A stretch of 64,000 bases of DNA from Chiua virens (Eukaryota > Basidiomycota > Agaricomycetes > Boletales > Boletaceae). Positions 1 through 12,547 of the stretch are shown in pieces. Position 1 is the stretch's first letter. Each line of letters begins with the position of its first letter. Made by a program: the position numbers and the translations under genes. The notes under the pieces were generated by a model. That model saw nothing but the letters and a program-made list of their open reading frames with translations, was not told the DNA's origin and did not search any database. The stretch is taken from positions 1,054,001 through 1,118,000 of the forward strand of contig JAHNUO010000010.1 in the NCBI GenBank assembly GCA_019787685.1, written 5' to 3'.

Positions 1-21
1 GATTCTCTGACGCCATCGATT

Positions 22-795
22 CTACGCTTCTCGGCTGAAAATAGCCGGTGTGGGCCTAGTGACACGAGATCGCGGAATTCGATAGCTTACATTGGCTAGG
101 GTATGGTAAAACGTCGACTTGGCAGCCGCCGCCGACAGGGGCGATGGCGCTGATGCACGTACATTATCAGTCCCCTTGCGACTCTTGCTGGTGGTGTTCA
201 GAAAATGCGGAAACTCGGGCGACGAGATCGTTACCTTTCCAAACTGGCTCACCGAGACACCCCCCTTCTTATGGTACTTTCGTGGAGAATCCGTCTGTTC
301 TAGCTCAGGTTCGTCGAGTGCTCTGCGCTCGCTAGCCTGCTCCACTCTTCTGAATGTCTAAACGCGGCTCGTCACGTCAGACATGGGAGGAAATTTAGAG
401 GGCACGTACCTCCTCGAGTATCTCGAGTGTTCTCTCCGTTTTGGGGGGCACCTGTGGGTTCATCGCGCATAGAGAGAAGGCGTCCCCCCTAGAAACAAGA
501 TTCCCTTGCATTGTCTACGCGCAGTGTGCGAGCGATGAGCAGATCCAGATATGACCGCCCGCAGACGGTGTGCCACGGGGTATATGGCAGGGCGCCGTCT
601 CAGGTGAGGACGAAGTATGGCGAGCGACCCACTTGAGAGTTCCACGTAGCTGACGGGCTTGCATCTAATTGTAATTGTTATATGTACCTTGGGTGCCGGT
701 GATGTGCGCCGTAGTCCAACGTTCTCGTCTCCCTCGGTTGCCATGATACGTGGCATGACTCCATTAACCTTGATGGCAGTGGACACTGCCATCAA
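22..795 (-). CDS. possible multi-exon gene at left edge, unrecognised (partial)
   Basis: Not recognised. On the minus strand, short open stretches are bounded by plausible splice signals in matching phase. One stretch (about 680-795) ends before a gtacat donor. A short exon at about 408-455 lies between a cccacag acceptor and a gtacgt donor. A longer exon (about 165-355) starts after a tttag acceptor and ends before gtacgt. The two middle pieces join in phase 0 to give a charged, helix-prone, Glu/Arg-rich stretch (e.g. TERTLEILEE followed by FRRVEQASERR), then a Ser/Lys-rich tail. No domain is visible and the gene would run off the window's left end. It could equally be non-coding. Confidence 0.28.
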
Positions 796-996
796 CGTCG
801 AACAGTTTCAGGTATCGCCCCTCCTGCCCCCTCCTATACGCCGACTCGATGGATTCCGCCTCGGAGTTGGGCTTTCGCCGGCCAAACAATGTTCAGCCTC
901 AGAGTTGCATGTATGAGTCAGGGGTTTACTACTACTATTAGTATCGAATCTAGACACGTGCCGATACCAATATCCTCTTAGTTGTGCACCTCCAAT

Positions 997-1924
997 ATGG
1001 CTGGCGTCGAGAAAGATGAGCATTTCTACATGACCCTGGTGACCATCCAGGTCAGTCAATTATGTCCATTGACATTTCAAGCCCTTTCGCTGAAAGAGTC
1101 GCGACAAAAGGTGGAAGATCGTCTATTCAGAGTGCCTCAACAAGTATTGGAGTCCCAGTCTAGGGTTTTCCGGGACATGTTCTCGCTACCTCAACCTGAA
1201 ATCGTCGACGGATCGGGCGATGATAACCCGATTCGACTGGAGGGGATCGGAAAAGATGAATTCAAACGCTTCCTCGAGGTGCTTTTTAGCATGGGGTAAG
1301 TTATTAACCAGCCTGTGAACTAAACACGAATGCATATGATGGTTCACATCACGATCGTAACTTATACAGTTATCACGAGGAAACCACGAAAAATAGCCCT
1401 AGTTTTCGAAATGTGGTTTCCCGTCGCGAAATTGGCACAGATGTGGGAATGCGACGGAATTTACAAATATGCCATAGAGAATATGCCATACCGACTGGTT
1501 TGCAGAAGTCCTGCGGAAAAGGTGGGGCTTGCCGTCAAGTATGATATCAAGTCCTGGCTTCTTCCTGGACTGAATGAACTTGCGCAACGACAAGCACCTC
1601 TCGGGATGTCTGACTTCGAGCATCTTGGTCCAGAGTTGACATTGAAGGTTGCTGCCGTCCGAGAAAGCTTGGCTGTGAGGACCGATTTCGACAGAAAAGA
1701 CCGTGTTCGTCTCGTTTCCGGCACACGGGACGCCTCAAACGTGGATTTCACGTCCACCATCAAACGCGTTTTTCAAATATCAGGTCAGTCCAGGTGTTGT
1801 CCATGCGCGAGAAACAGTGTGGGGTGATAACCATGATCTGTTTATAGATAACGCAAACAGCGAAACACCAGGTGAAGAACGGAAAGAAGAAGGTAGTCGT
1901 TCTGTACGACTTTTAGCGAGATGA
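997..1924 (+). CDS. BTB/POZ-domain protein 1 (single-base frameshift in exon 3)
   Basis: BTB/POZ proteins are protein-interaction adaptors, often for CUL3 ubiquitin ligases; the partner here is unknown. The ATG at 997 opens a short first exon ending before a 60-nt intron (1051-1110). Exon 2 starts VEDRLFRVPQQVLESQSRVF, the typical start of the BTB fold in this paralogue family. A second intron follows at 1296-1369. Exon 3 holds the helical BTB/BACK-like part (WFPVAKLAQMWECDGIYKYA), and a last intron (about 1788-1848) leads to a charged tail ending at 1924. Exon positions match the four paralogues downstream. Between HEETTKNSPSF and EMWFPVAKL the frame slips by one base near 1409 with no usable splice site, so this copy is a pseudogene or carries an assembly indel. 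There is no C-terminal membrane segment. Confidence 0.7.
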
Positions 1925-2708
1925 CCTAAGGCCAATGCCAAGGCAAAGAAACGTGTATGACTCAGTACTACCTCGACCGTTCCAAACTGAGTGGTGAAAT
2001 TCGTTGGTAGCTGTGGGTATCTGGTTGGCAATTGGATCATTCGGATCCTTTCCTTGACGTATACCAGTAGCAAGTCAGATTCAAATGGAGTTATTATTAC
2101 GAGTCATTGGTGCACGCCGCGAATGCGTTCTTGATTATAATATCAACTGTGGGCGCTGTCGCATCGCTGACGGCCGTATATGAACGATCCGCAGTTAGGG
2201 CAGCGGCGGCCCCTCGAACCATGCAGGCAGGCATCCGCGTGTACTGATTGTGATGACACAGAGCCGTTCTGGTCCATCAAATTGATTGCCATTCTCTGAT
2301 ACCCTTGAGCCTGGGCACATCAAGCTCCACAAATGCAGCTGTGGCATGATGGCACCAACGATGGTCGAGTCTAATGTGACTTGAAGGAAAGTCAGTGACC
2401 AACTGAAAGAAATACCTCATATTCAAGACACCCCGATGGCTACGCGATCCACGGCCCAGGCGACGCTACGGACGATGGGTACGATGAATTTACGCAAGGG
2501 AATTGCAGTGTGCTAATGAGGAAACTACATAAGTAAGGGGGGAGAAGAACGACGGGGAACGTGTAACCAACACGTGTAGCCGGGTGAACCAAACTTGCAA
2601 ACACTGGAATCAGGGAACGTATATTTTGACTTGCTTCGAAAATTTCCCTTGGAACCAAAGTCCTCATTCTCTCCGCCCTCCTCCCTCCTCTTCCTCGTCC
2701 AGTCCATC
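1925..2708. other. intergenic, no gene seen
   Basis: Spacer between BTB1 and BTB2. Open frames are short and lack recognisable domains or consistent splice signals. The pyrimidine-rich stretch just before 2709 is the likely BTB2 promoter/5' UTR. Confidence 0.5.
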
Positions 2709-4339
2709 ATGTTCGGCGCCGACTCCTCTCACGGCGTTTCTCGCGTCGTCCACCACAAAGATTACTATCTCCGCGGTGGCGATATGACCGTCCTCGTTAG
2801 TCGTTACCTTTTCGTCCCTTTGCTCTATGGGCGCTAATGTCTGTTTCCAGGTCGAAAACCACCTCTATCGCATTCACAGCTATTTCTTTGACCGTGAATC
2901 CCTCTTTTTCCGCCAAAAGTTCAGCACCTCGGATTCGGGTGCCGAAGAGGGACGTGGTTCGACGGACAGCAATGCCTACACCCTCGAAGATGTCAAAAGC
3001 GAAGATTTCGCGCGGTTCCTTTGGGTCTTTTATAACCCGTAAGTTCGCATCATCAAACGCAAGCGTGTTTACTCACGAAACGACAGGAAATACTCGGTGT
3101 ATGAAGCGCCGCTTGAGACATGGCTCAGCATTCTCAAGCTCGCCAATCGTTGGTCTTTTGACAGTGTCAAGGAGCTGTCTGTTAGGGAGCTCGAAAAGAT
3201 CGAGATTGAGCCCACCGAAAAGATCACCATCTATCATGATAACAACATCAGTCGTCTCTACCTTATTCCTTCCTACATTGACGTCTGTAAGAGGGACAAG
3301 CCTCTGTCGTTCAGGGAGGGTATGAAGCTCGGGATGGAGACGGTGCTGCGCGTTGCCGAGGCTCGTGAGCGTCTCCGCCAGCAGGCCGCTGAAAGTTGCA
3401 TGCGTACTCCTACCTTCGAGGACTTTGAGGACGCCCAAGTAGAGGTCCTTATTCGGGAGATCTTCCAGCTCGGTTCTCGTCCTACCTCCCCTTCGCCTGC
3501 GACCCCTCATTCCAATGGTATCAACGGGTCAACGAACGGATTCGTTAAGCTCAATCCGGCCCCATCCGGGAACCTTCCAAAGGCTAATGGTGCGACTGCG
3601 CCTCGAGCTAATGGTGGGTCGGCAACTGATCCAAAACGTTCTTCGCTTGACACCATGCCTTCCATTGGCTCTGTCATGCCGCCTCAGGCAGCACCTAGCG
3701 GCAACACCAGCGCCGGCAACAGCAACAACGCCAGCAACGGCACTCCCAAAATCTCAATCTCAGGCCTCTCCGGCTCAAACACCAACGGGTCAAACACCGT
3801 CAAAGCCTAGCAACGGCACCCCCAAAACCTCAATCTCAGGCACCTCCGGCTCAAACACCGTCAACTTCCCCAGCACAACCCCCATCGGTACCGGACAAGG
3901 CAGGCAATTCCCAGGATAATAGTATCTCCTCAATCATGTCCTCTGTAGGAGCGGGTGAGCGTTCATCTTCGGCGAGTCGCTCAGTCATCCTGTTCTAACG
4001 CAGTTGCTCATTGAAACCCAATCGCAGGTGGACTCAAAGGAAGGAGCTGGCTCCGATGATGCTTGGATTAGTGTTGTACCACCACTCTCCACTGAAAATA
4101 GTAACGATGTGACTGCTGATCCCAACGAAAATGTGAATGACGCTGACAAGGATGAATCGAGCAAGGATAATGATACTGCGAGTGTGTTTTCTGATATTGA
4201 AGGTGGCAAGAACAAGCAGGGTACGTTTCACTGCGTCCGATTGCTCTACGCCCGTCTAACTTGTTGTTTAGGAAGCGCCAAAAACAAGAATCGCGGGGGG
4301 AGAACAACGGGGCCTGGCGCAAGAAGGGGCCGTAACTGA
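2709..4339 (+). CDS. BTB/POZ-domain protein 2, Asn/Ser/Pro-rich tail
   Basis: Second paralogue. Exon 1 (2709-2795) ends GGDMTVL; intron 2796-2850; exon 2 (2851-3038) starts VENHLYRIHSYFFDRESLFF and ends FARFLWVFYNP; intron 3039-3086; exon 3 continues KYSVYEAPLETWLSILKLA. The BTB fold is therefore complete and in phase. After about residue 230 comes a low-complexity Asn/Gly/Ser-rich tail stopping at 3810. Further open stretches (to 3919, and 4004-4220 spliced over a short intron to 4339, ending RGGRTTGPGARRGRN) look like the original 3' exons. The frame into them is broken at a 76-bp tandem repeat at 3735-3860. The protein therefore ends either at 3810 or, with another splice or a corrected frame, at 4339. 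The BTB part is firm, the C-terminus is not. Confidence 0.72.
3735..3860 (+). repeat. imperfect tandem repeat, 76-nt period, in BTB2 coding tail
   Basis: A block starting caacggcac at 3735 recurs at 3811 (about 50 matching bases). The 76-nt period is not a multiple of three, so the same codons are read in different frames in the two units, and the first frame stops at 3808-3810. Confidence 0.75.
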
Positions 4340-4915
4340 TCTGCACGTTGCGATCTTGTCGGTGAAAAGGAGGGCATATTCGCCACAAAAGAACACCCTT
4401 AACCCTTTACATTTGTCGAGTAACTGGTGTTATTCTCAGTATGATTTTCCCCAATGCAATGCCGATTTGCCAGCGATGTGACCGCGATAGTGCCCGTTTT
4501 AAAATAGCACAGTCTTGTGATTTGCGGAAGCAAAACACGACCATGTGTCGTTTGAAATTTCGATGGCAAGTAGGTTTGCGAGCCAGATATTCCTGCGGTT
4601 GAGCGAACCTGTACAGACTCCTTTGTTCGCGACGCGTGCCATCAACACGAAACACGGATCTTTCTGCGATAAGACGTATGTGGGTCCACGTTGCTGTGGA
4701 TGGCACACGATTATTGTTACATCTTTTTTGAATCTGGACTGCGCATACGGAATCTATACCAAGATAGAAGGTTCCGTGCAGCACGAGGCGGGGCGCAGAT
4801 GGTCATCTTGAGAAAAAAGAAACCAAACGCGTAAAGAAGCGTGATGGCGTGTAAGATATAAGATTGGTCTGTCGATGGTTGTCGAGTCGCTATCCCCCAT
4901 ACGTAGGCTTTTATC
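4340..4915. other. intergenic, no gene seen
   Basis: Spacer between BTB2 and BTB3. Overlapping short open frames on both strands show no domain and no splice pattern. It probably holds the BTB2 3' UTR and the BTB3 promoter. Confidence 0.45.
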
Positions 4916-6164
4916 ATGCCCTCCTCTGATCGTTCGTCCTCCCAAACCCACAACGTGCCGTCGACGCACGGCGTGAGCAAAATGCAACGCCATGAGGACT
5001 TTTACCTCAGAGATGGCAATATATGTTTCATGGTACGTGGGTTCTTGGCGCCGATTTCATATCGAGGGGCGTGTTGATGCACGGTGTAATCTAAAATGTA
5101 TAGGTGGAGAATACGGTGTTCCGATTACATCGTTACTTTTTCGAGAGGGAGTCAAAGTACTTCCAACAGCTTTTGAATCCAACCGGCGCAGGCGAAGACG
5201 GGTCGCCAGACAGCCCCTACACCATCCGCGACGTAACGTCCGACGAATTTGCCCAGCTTGTCTGGGTGTGGTATAATCCGTGAATAGTTTCAGTTGACTC
5301 GATCACCCGACAGCGCTGACTGAGATCCACTACAGTGGGTATTCCTTTTCCCGAAAGGGCAAGGAGCACTGGCTCACCGTCCTGAGGCTCGCCACGAAGT
5401 GGGAGTTCCCCGAGATCCGAAATCTGGCAATACGGCAGCTAGAGAGGCTCGACATCGAGCCGGTTGAAAAGGTGTTCATATACAAGTGTTACGATGTCAG
5501 CAGCGAGCTCCTGCTCCCCTCCTATGTATCGCTTTGCAGAAGAAAGAGTCTTCCTTCGCCTGAAGAAGGGAGAATATTGACGATGGAGACCATCCTCAGG
5601 TTGGCGAGCGCGCGGGAACAGGTTGTCCTCGCCGCTGCGGAACGCGGTTGCGCCACCCCGGCAACCGCGACCGCCCCCGAGGACATCGTGGTAGCCGTGG
5701 TGGCAGAGCAATTCGCTTTGACCCTCTATTCGAACGATTCCCCCGTCGGGATACAGGGCCAAAGCATGAACGGCGGCAATCCTTTGGGTAAACACCCAGT
5801 GGACACCGACGTTGTCTCTGTCAAGCAACCGGACCCGAACTTCGAAGAAAGGAAAGCAGAACGCAGGTCCGTCGCAAGTGAGTCCAGGGAAATTCTTTTG
5901 GGATGGCACGCGCTCACAGATACTATCAGAACGGTGCCGCTGGCAACAAATCCAACACCCTCAACGTTCGTGCGGTTGCCACCTCTGTTTTCTGAAGTAT
6001 TTCACTCATCGGGTCTGGTTATAGGGCAAAAAATAACGGCTTGATCTGCTGACCATCTTGACTCTAATTCAGCATTCGCCGGTTGTATCATAGTGGTCGT
6101 TTGTGTTTCTTGCTTCGCGGGTGGTGGTTTCGTCTTGGGAATTTCAGCCATCATGTACATGTAA
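4916..6164 (+). CDS. BTB/POZ-domain protein 3 with predicted C-terminal membrane anchor
   Basis: The ATG at 4916 starts a Ser-rich leader, then EDFYLRDGNICFM. Intron 5033-5103. Exon 2 (5104-5278) starts VENTVFRLHRYFFERES and ends FAQLVWVWYNP. Intron 5279-5335. Exon 3 starts GYSFSRKGKEHWLTVLRLA and carries the conserved helix ending in YKCYDVSSELLLPSYVSLCR. Read straight through, the frame stops at 6042-6044. A last intron with a weak gtctgg donor (about 6020) and the attcag acceptor at 6072 joins in phase to a hydrophobic stretch (GCIIVVVCVSCFAGGG) ending at 6162-6164. That would be a tail anchor like the one in BTB4. The BTB assignment is firm; the anchor is inferred from that splice and from the paralogue. 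Confidence 0.72.
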
Positions 6165-7862
6165 CATCTTCCGAAATATTACGCTGTCTCGCACGTGGTG
6201 TTCTAGGCTAATAAAAGGTTGCAAGAACCTTGCATAACCAGGATAGATTCCTCGGTACCGTCAAGAAGGTCAAAGACAGAATCGAGTAACGTGTTGTATA
6301 CTTCCTTTCGGGAACCCCGGTATTTGTCCTAGAGGATGATAAGTTTGTACAACCTCCTCAGACGCGAGCAGGCATACCAAACGCAATGAACGTGTTCGAT
6401 GGCCGCGTTGGCAATGTTGGCGCCCCGTAAGCACGCGCCTCAAATCGTCGAACCTCGGCCAAGCTGCTTCGATACACATCCAGTCCTGCTTTTCGCCCCG
6501 CACTCCAAAGACTCATCCACCACCTCGATATGCACCATCCCATCGATGCTTGCCTATTGAAACACGTACCGACTTCCCTGAACGAATAGATTTCCCGACA
6601 CCTCTGATGGTACCCCTTCATTTAAGAACAAGTTTCAGTAGATGACATGCGAGTTTGCGAGGGTAGTCCAGGTCGTGTGATGCGTCCTGATCCAAACTCC
6701 CGGGGTGACGACGAGAGATGGGGAAGAGGTTACCGGGCAAGAAGAACGCCTACGACGATCAAGTTAGCCTGGGAGGTTCGGAAGGACGACCCATGAGACA
6801 TCCACCCACCAACGCGTAGCAGTCGAAGGTGAAAGTCCCGATGAAACAGGAACACTCCTGGTTTGGATGAAGAGATTACCCATAATGGTTCATTCATGAA
6901 GGGTTGTTAAGTGCAATGATACGTCGTCAGGGTCGTTGGAGTGCTATTTCCGTTTCTCGAGGTTTGCCAAGAGGATCAGTGGGCTGGGTTCTCAGATGAG
7001 CCGGGTGTGTTCAGCGTGAATATCGGCCAGTACGAGACTCCATGGATCTCGATTCAGTCACGGTGTGGATGGCATGGAGATGGGTTTCTTCAATATTCTT
7101 GCAGTCCAAGGTTACCCGAGCTGAAGTGGATTCGCTTCAATGCCTCCCTGGTGAATCATTCTTGGTGGTGCTGACGTGGGTAATCCACTGCTCTGCAACG
7201 CGGCGAGTGGTCTGCTAGGGAGACCGGTGGCTGTGTCACGATGTCCCTTTACTTCAACTCGGATCATTTCACTGGGCGATTTCTTGCTGATGGCGGTTCA
7301 AAACTTTTCCCATGGGATCTGCGAGAAGTATGTAACAAGACGTACCGATTCAGTGTTCAACACTTGGAAGACACGCCGACAAAGCGAGATTGTTGGGTTA
7401 GAGGTACGTATGCGACTGTGCAACTCACTTTGGCCGGTTTCGCATAGACTCTGGGCCAAACTAAAGCTAAACGTTAAACGCCCTGCGGGACGGAAGTGTA
7501 ATCATCGGAGTTGAAGAGAGATCACTTTGCTTCTTCCTCTTCTAAACTCATGTTATCGCCGACTGCCCCGGCAACTCCAGCGGCTCCACCGCTAGATTTG
7601 GCCTCATGGGCCAGCGACGCAAGGCTAGGCTCAATGTTCTTGGCAATATGCTATGCTAATACATTCACAGAAGAAGGCAGCATGCTGGTCTCACGGTCCG
7701 GTATCGATGGTGTCCAGTGCTCTCAAGTCAATGCCTTGCTTTCGCATGGCAACTATTCGAAGTTCAAATCGGACAAACCCATTAAATCTTATTCTCCATC
7801 TATGAATGCTCAAGTTTTAAAAGGTCGGGGTGTGGATTCTCGAGACCCCCACTACAGCTATT
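6165..7862. other. intergenic, no supported gene
   Basis: A long stretch between BTB3 and the aspartic protease. Several frames of 60-140 codons overlap on both strands, but none has a domain, a signal peptide or consistent splice sites. It includes the protease promoter. Confidence 0.45.
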
Positions 7863-9296
7863 ATGCTCCCTTCCAAAGCGTTCCTTCCTCTGATATGGAT
7901 TACACTGTCCGCCGTAGACGCGAGTCCCCTCAGCCGTCATAGCGACAAGCAGACCCTGAGCTTCGCAAGGCATATCAATCAACTTGGCACCCTTACCATT
8001 ATCGAGAAGGACCGCGCACGTGTTCAGGCTATGAAACAGGCTAGCCACCCTGACAAACGTAGCTCATCTTTCAGTGTTACGAATGCTGGTGTGACCTACA
8101 CTGCTCAGGTCGGAATTGGAGAACCTCCATCATATTGTATGTGGTCCTGCTGCGAGATGTCTTAGGGTGGAACTGATTGGTTCTAGATGCCCTTTTAATC
8201 GATACCGGGAGCTCTAACACATTCGTAGGAGTGAATAAGACGTATACAAGTCCAGTACCAGTATTGATACAGGGAGTACCGTGGTATGTGTCGGATGCCT
8301 TCATATCATTCGCATTGCGCTCAAGGTTGGTTGTAGTCGGTGACATACGGGTCTGGTGCCTTTTTTGGAGAGGAGTGGCTTGATACCGTCACACTCTCGC
8401 CCGCTTTGGTGATCAACCGACAGTCCATCGGCGTGGCCAACAGCTCCATAGGCTTCCAAAATATTGACGGTATCCTTGGTGTTGGTCCTATCGACCTGAC
8501 CAAGGGTACGGTCTCCAACATCAGTACCGTCCCCACGGTAATGGACAACCTTTTTGCACAAGGAACGATCTCCGAAGCAGTTCTTGGGGTCTACTTCGTC
8601 CCTGTCTCTGAACCTACTAGCGACGGGGAGCTCACGTTTGGCGGCTACGATCCGCGGGTCACCACTGGTCCCATGAATTATGTTCCGCTCACGACCACCT
8701 CGCCTGCGTCCGAATTTTGGGGTGTCGATGCGTCCATCTCTTATGGTGGCACTCCTATCTTGTCATCAACCGCTGGTATCGTCGACACTGGCACTACTCT
8801 CATTCTCATAGCCACTGGTGAGCGATACATCACGACAGATTGATCAGAGTACTGACACTGTCGGTACCTACAGATGCGTACCAGAAATACGAGTCCGACA
8901 CGGGGGCTACTATGGACTTTGCCACTGGACTCCTGTCACTTAACTCGTCTCAATATTCCTCGCTAAACACATTGACGTTCGATATCGGGGGCAACTCGTA
9001 CGATCTAACACCGAACGCACAGATTTGGCCTCGTTCTCTCAACACTGAGATCGGAGGGAGCTCTAGTTCGATTTATCTCATCGTTGGTGACATCGGAAAT
9101 AACTCTGGATCAGGACTCGACTTCGTCGCTGGTTACTGTTTCCTGTACGTTCACAATTACTTCGTTCTCTGCCTTCGACGATCGTTGAGTCTCATCTTTG
9201 TGACTCGTTAGGGAACGCTACTATAGCGTGTACGATACCACCAACAACCGAGTTGGCTTTGCTATGACTGCTTATACCCAATCGACATCTAACTAG
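7863..9296 (+). CDS. secreted A1-family aspartic protease (polyporopepsin-like)
   Basis: A pepsin-family endopeptidase. The ATG at 7863 gives a signal peptide (MLPSKAFLPLIWITLSAVDA), then a propeptide with a KR site and mature-like sequence VTYTAQVGIGEPPSY. Exons: 7863-8136, 8187 to about 8275, 8337-8817, 8874-9144, 9212-9296. Both catalytic aspartates are visible: LLIDTGSSNTFVG in exon 2 and GIVDTGTTLILIATG at the end of exon 3. The flap is seen as VTYGSGAFFGEEW. The C-terminus (YYSVYDTTNNRVGFAMT) is typical of the family. The exon 2/3 junction is the only unclear one: the acceptor at 8336 is good but the donor (near 8276) is weak. Likely secreted for extracellular protein digestion. No partner gene lies next to it. 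Confidence 0.92.
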
Positions 9297-10142
9297 TCGA
9301 CATTCATTGTTATCCTCTCGTCTACTACTCCAAGTAGCTTGGGTTTGGGTAAATTATTGTGGTTAGACTCATTGTTTATTCGTTCTTCATACGGTACAGT
9401 AGAATTTCACCTGGTGCGATGAAGAAGCACAGGGATTGAAATATTGAAGCTTGAGCTTGAAGTATTACTCGATCGCTATACCCGAATACTTTATTTCTTT
9501 GACGTACGATATTGGATTGTTCACTCAAAAATGGCCTGGGAAAATTAAGACATGACCGTTTGAAGTTGAACTTGTTCTTTCAACTTGAAAGCTTCACTGG
9601 CACACACACGTGCCGTACCATGAAACGGAGCCTATAGTGAGCTGGCCTCCTTCAATGATGACCGGCATTCGTTCCAGGTGTCTCTTCACGGCGGTGCGTC
9701 GTAGGTATGTAGTCCGTGTTAGCCTTCAAGTTGCGGAATGCACGGGTCTGAATCCCTGTACGTGCGACCACCGGGTGCCGGTCTATTGCGGTCTCAAATG
9801 TGTCGGAAACGAGACTAACCAGGCTATCATTTACCCTGCGTTGCAGAACCGTATCATGCCACCCGGTTGAGGCTTTCGCCCCCGGCCCCCGGGCCATAAA
9901 TGAAAGGTAAGTGATCAATTCCTGCAGACTGAAGCCATGCCAAACTACTAATAGGTCTTTTGATCCAGGAATGCATGACGTCGCAAAGAGGAACACGACG
10001 ATTCCACGTGCAGCTAAAAGGACGCTTGCATTCTTGTTTGACCTCATTGGGCAGGCCGGTCAGGACAATACCTCACATGAGTGGCACTGCCACTATAAAG
10101 GGACGCGACGCGCGTGGCCTCCCCTGTCCTGCAACTTGCATC
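9297..10142. other. intergenic, no supported gene
   Basis: Holds the protease 3' UTR and the upstream region of the F-box gene. Frames at about 9610-9870 (+) and 9652-10047 (-) have no recognisable feature. Confidence 0.45.
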
Positions 10143-12547
10143 ATGGTGTACCCGGGATTTAGCATCGCGTCCGGTCACGTCTGCGACGATGACAGGAAAT
10201 TGTCGCGAGTCAGCATCGTTGAGCATCCTTCCGTAGATGGTCCTCGGTCGTCCGCCAAGAAACGCCGAAAAGAACGTGCAGAGCCAGCGAAGAAGCGTCG
10301 TCGAGGAGACCAGAAGGGCCTATGCCAACTGAATTTCGATGAGTTATACATCGTACAATAATCTATTTCTTCGTATATCGTCCCTTTACTGATCACTTGG
10401 TGATCGTAGATTTTCGCATACATCTATCCTATGGACCTTCTCAACCTTGCACGAACGTGCAAGTCTCTCCGAAACATTCTGATGCACAAATCGTCGCAAT
10501 TTCTCTGGAAGACTGCTCTTCGCCAGATCGAGGACTTCCCTGACTGTCCTCCCGACTTGACTGAACCGGAATACACAAATCTCGTGTTCTATAACCGATG
10601 CCACGTAAGCTCAAGCTTTCCGGATTTGGTGGCTCAGAGCTGGAGATGTGGTATAGGGTTGTGGCAAATCGGCAATAACTGTTCTCTGGAGCATTCGTCG
10701 CAGGTATTGTCCTGCCTGCAGAGTCGAACGGTACGACTGCGTGGACGTTTCAATGGAGATATCAGCTTTACGCGCATTATCAGGCTTCATCTTCTTGATT
10801 CCCACCCCCCGTTTCTCCGTGAGAGCCTGCCTAACGACTGGTTCATGATAGGAGATGGTATGTGACATAATATCAAAATTAATCAACTTCTTCATCACCT
10901 TACAGATGCGGGATATTGGGTTGACATAAACCAATTAGAGTCATTCATGCTCGAATATCATCGGTCCTCCGATAAGGAGCAGTTTTTGAAGGAGAAACAG
11001 AAGCAACGTCATATTATATCTTTGGTCTGATGGATTTTTTTTTCCTCCTTCGAGCAGTCTTCCAACCATGCCTACAGCATGCACGTGAGTGCGAAAGATG
11101 GCAGGAGAGAAAAGGTCGAATACACAGATTTGATCTCGATGTACTTCGGAAGGAGCGACAGACAAGGTTCGCCTGTCCCCTCAAATAGCTGTGGCTCCAA
11201 CATAAAGTTGGTGTAGCATTTTCGAACGACTCAGGCAACGTGGATATGGACCCGAGATCGCATATTTCAAAGATGCAACTATCGAAAAATCGTATAAATC
11301 CGTTTTTAAGAAATACAAGCCTCTCACGGACAGTGGTCAGTTCTAAAACAACGAACTCGCCTTGACTGGACAGAGTTAATCATGGATGTCACAGAATGGG
11401 ACCGGATTTGGCCCGAGTGGCTGAAGATCATGAACAACTTTCGGACACGACGACTAGAGGCAGTGTTTTACCAGCCACGTCGCCGCTCGTTGATGTCCGA
11501 ATACGACAGATACGTGACGCACCCATCACCAGATTCACCGGCCTTTGACATTCTCCCGCACGTGACTGACCTTTGTCGTTTGCCTCCCTTCAGAGATATC
11601 ATCAGGGCGTTTGAGGAAACTCAACTGGACGACAAACCATTTGCATCTGCATTTGCGCAACTGCCCGTCGTAGTTGACCAGTGGATACAGAGGCTCAGCT
11701 CGGAAATTGCTGCGCTGGTGAAGATTCCTTCATATTTATCTTTTGATCATGTCTTTGGCGACTGGGATGAGGCGACAAGCAGTATGATCGGACATTCAGA
11801 GCTATTCCAAGTAGACTCTGACAAGCTTCATCTGGCCTGTGCCGTCTTTTACAGTCGGTGGCTCGGGTGCTTTCGCTTATCCTGAAGTACTATCGCTTTC
11901 GATGCTTACAGACACGATCTGCTTCAACCATCAAACCTCTGTTCTAGTGACGATATAGAACGCACAGGTTCAATTTACGACCGACATGGACTCCGACTTT
12001 TGGAGGAAGCCGCTTACGTCGTTTACGCATGTGGATTGAATCCACATGTAGCCTCGGTAGAGGATATGGACAACCGCAATGCTCGATTCAGGTGTTTGAT
12101 TTGTTGGGAACGTACTCTTGTTATGAATTGGAGGCATGCGGTATGACCTGTTCTTGACTTTATTGGAGGCAGGAGGAGCTAAGCGTCGAACGTTAGATCT
12201 GGCACGCTCGGTTCTATCATTGCATTAACATTGGACTGGCACCTCTCGCCGAGTCAGCACGCTGGGAGCTTGTCCCCGACGACTACATCGATGCGATCCA
12301 GGTCATCGAACAATCTGTCCAAAAGACATTTCGTCCAGATTGGATGCGGTGCTTGTTGTGCCGACCTCGTGTTGGGGACGGAATGCTGCACGATCAGGTC
12401 ATGCGCCATCTCGCTACCTGGTACCATTGTCCTTCTTCGCTGTAGGAACAGGAACTGATCGACGAAACAGTCATGGCGTGGCAAAGGAAGACGTCAAAGA
12501 AGGGATGCACTACAAGCATATCGGCATGCGCGACATCTGTGTGGTAG
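10143..12547 (+). CDS. large multi-exon F-box-like protein
   Basis: F-box proteins recruit substrates to SCF ubiquitin ligases. Exon 1 (about 10143-10352) has a basic nuclear-signal-like patch (KKRRKERAEPAKKRRR) and ends LNFDELYI. A 57-nt intron (10353-10409) joins it in phase to IFAYIYPMDLLNLARTCKSL, the F-box core, followed by LWKTALRQIEDFPDCPPDL. Further exons follow: a Cys-rich YCPACRVERYDC (about 10702), YWVDINQLESFMLEYHR (10913), HARECERWQERKGRIHRFDL (about 11081), a segment with GYGPEIAYFKDATIEKSY (about 11245), then a long exon (11373-11880, WDRIWPEWLKIMNNFRTRRL). Later pieces carry FRCLICWERTLVMNWRHA (about 12090) and WMRCLLCRPRVGDGMLHDQV (about 12340). The C-terminal CxxC pairs suggest zinc binding. 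This architecture (F-box plus Cys motifs) is expanded in these fungi. Exon borders between 10610 and 12300 are only partly certain. Confidence 0.68.

Noticed and set aside
7176..7942. Two overlapping plus-strand frames as an upstream gene or extended N-terminus of the protease
   Set aside because: The signal peptide at 7863 is in a different frame and sits at the right distance from the mature protease; the upstream frames show no domain.
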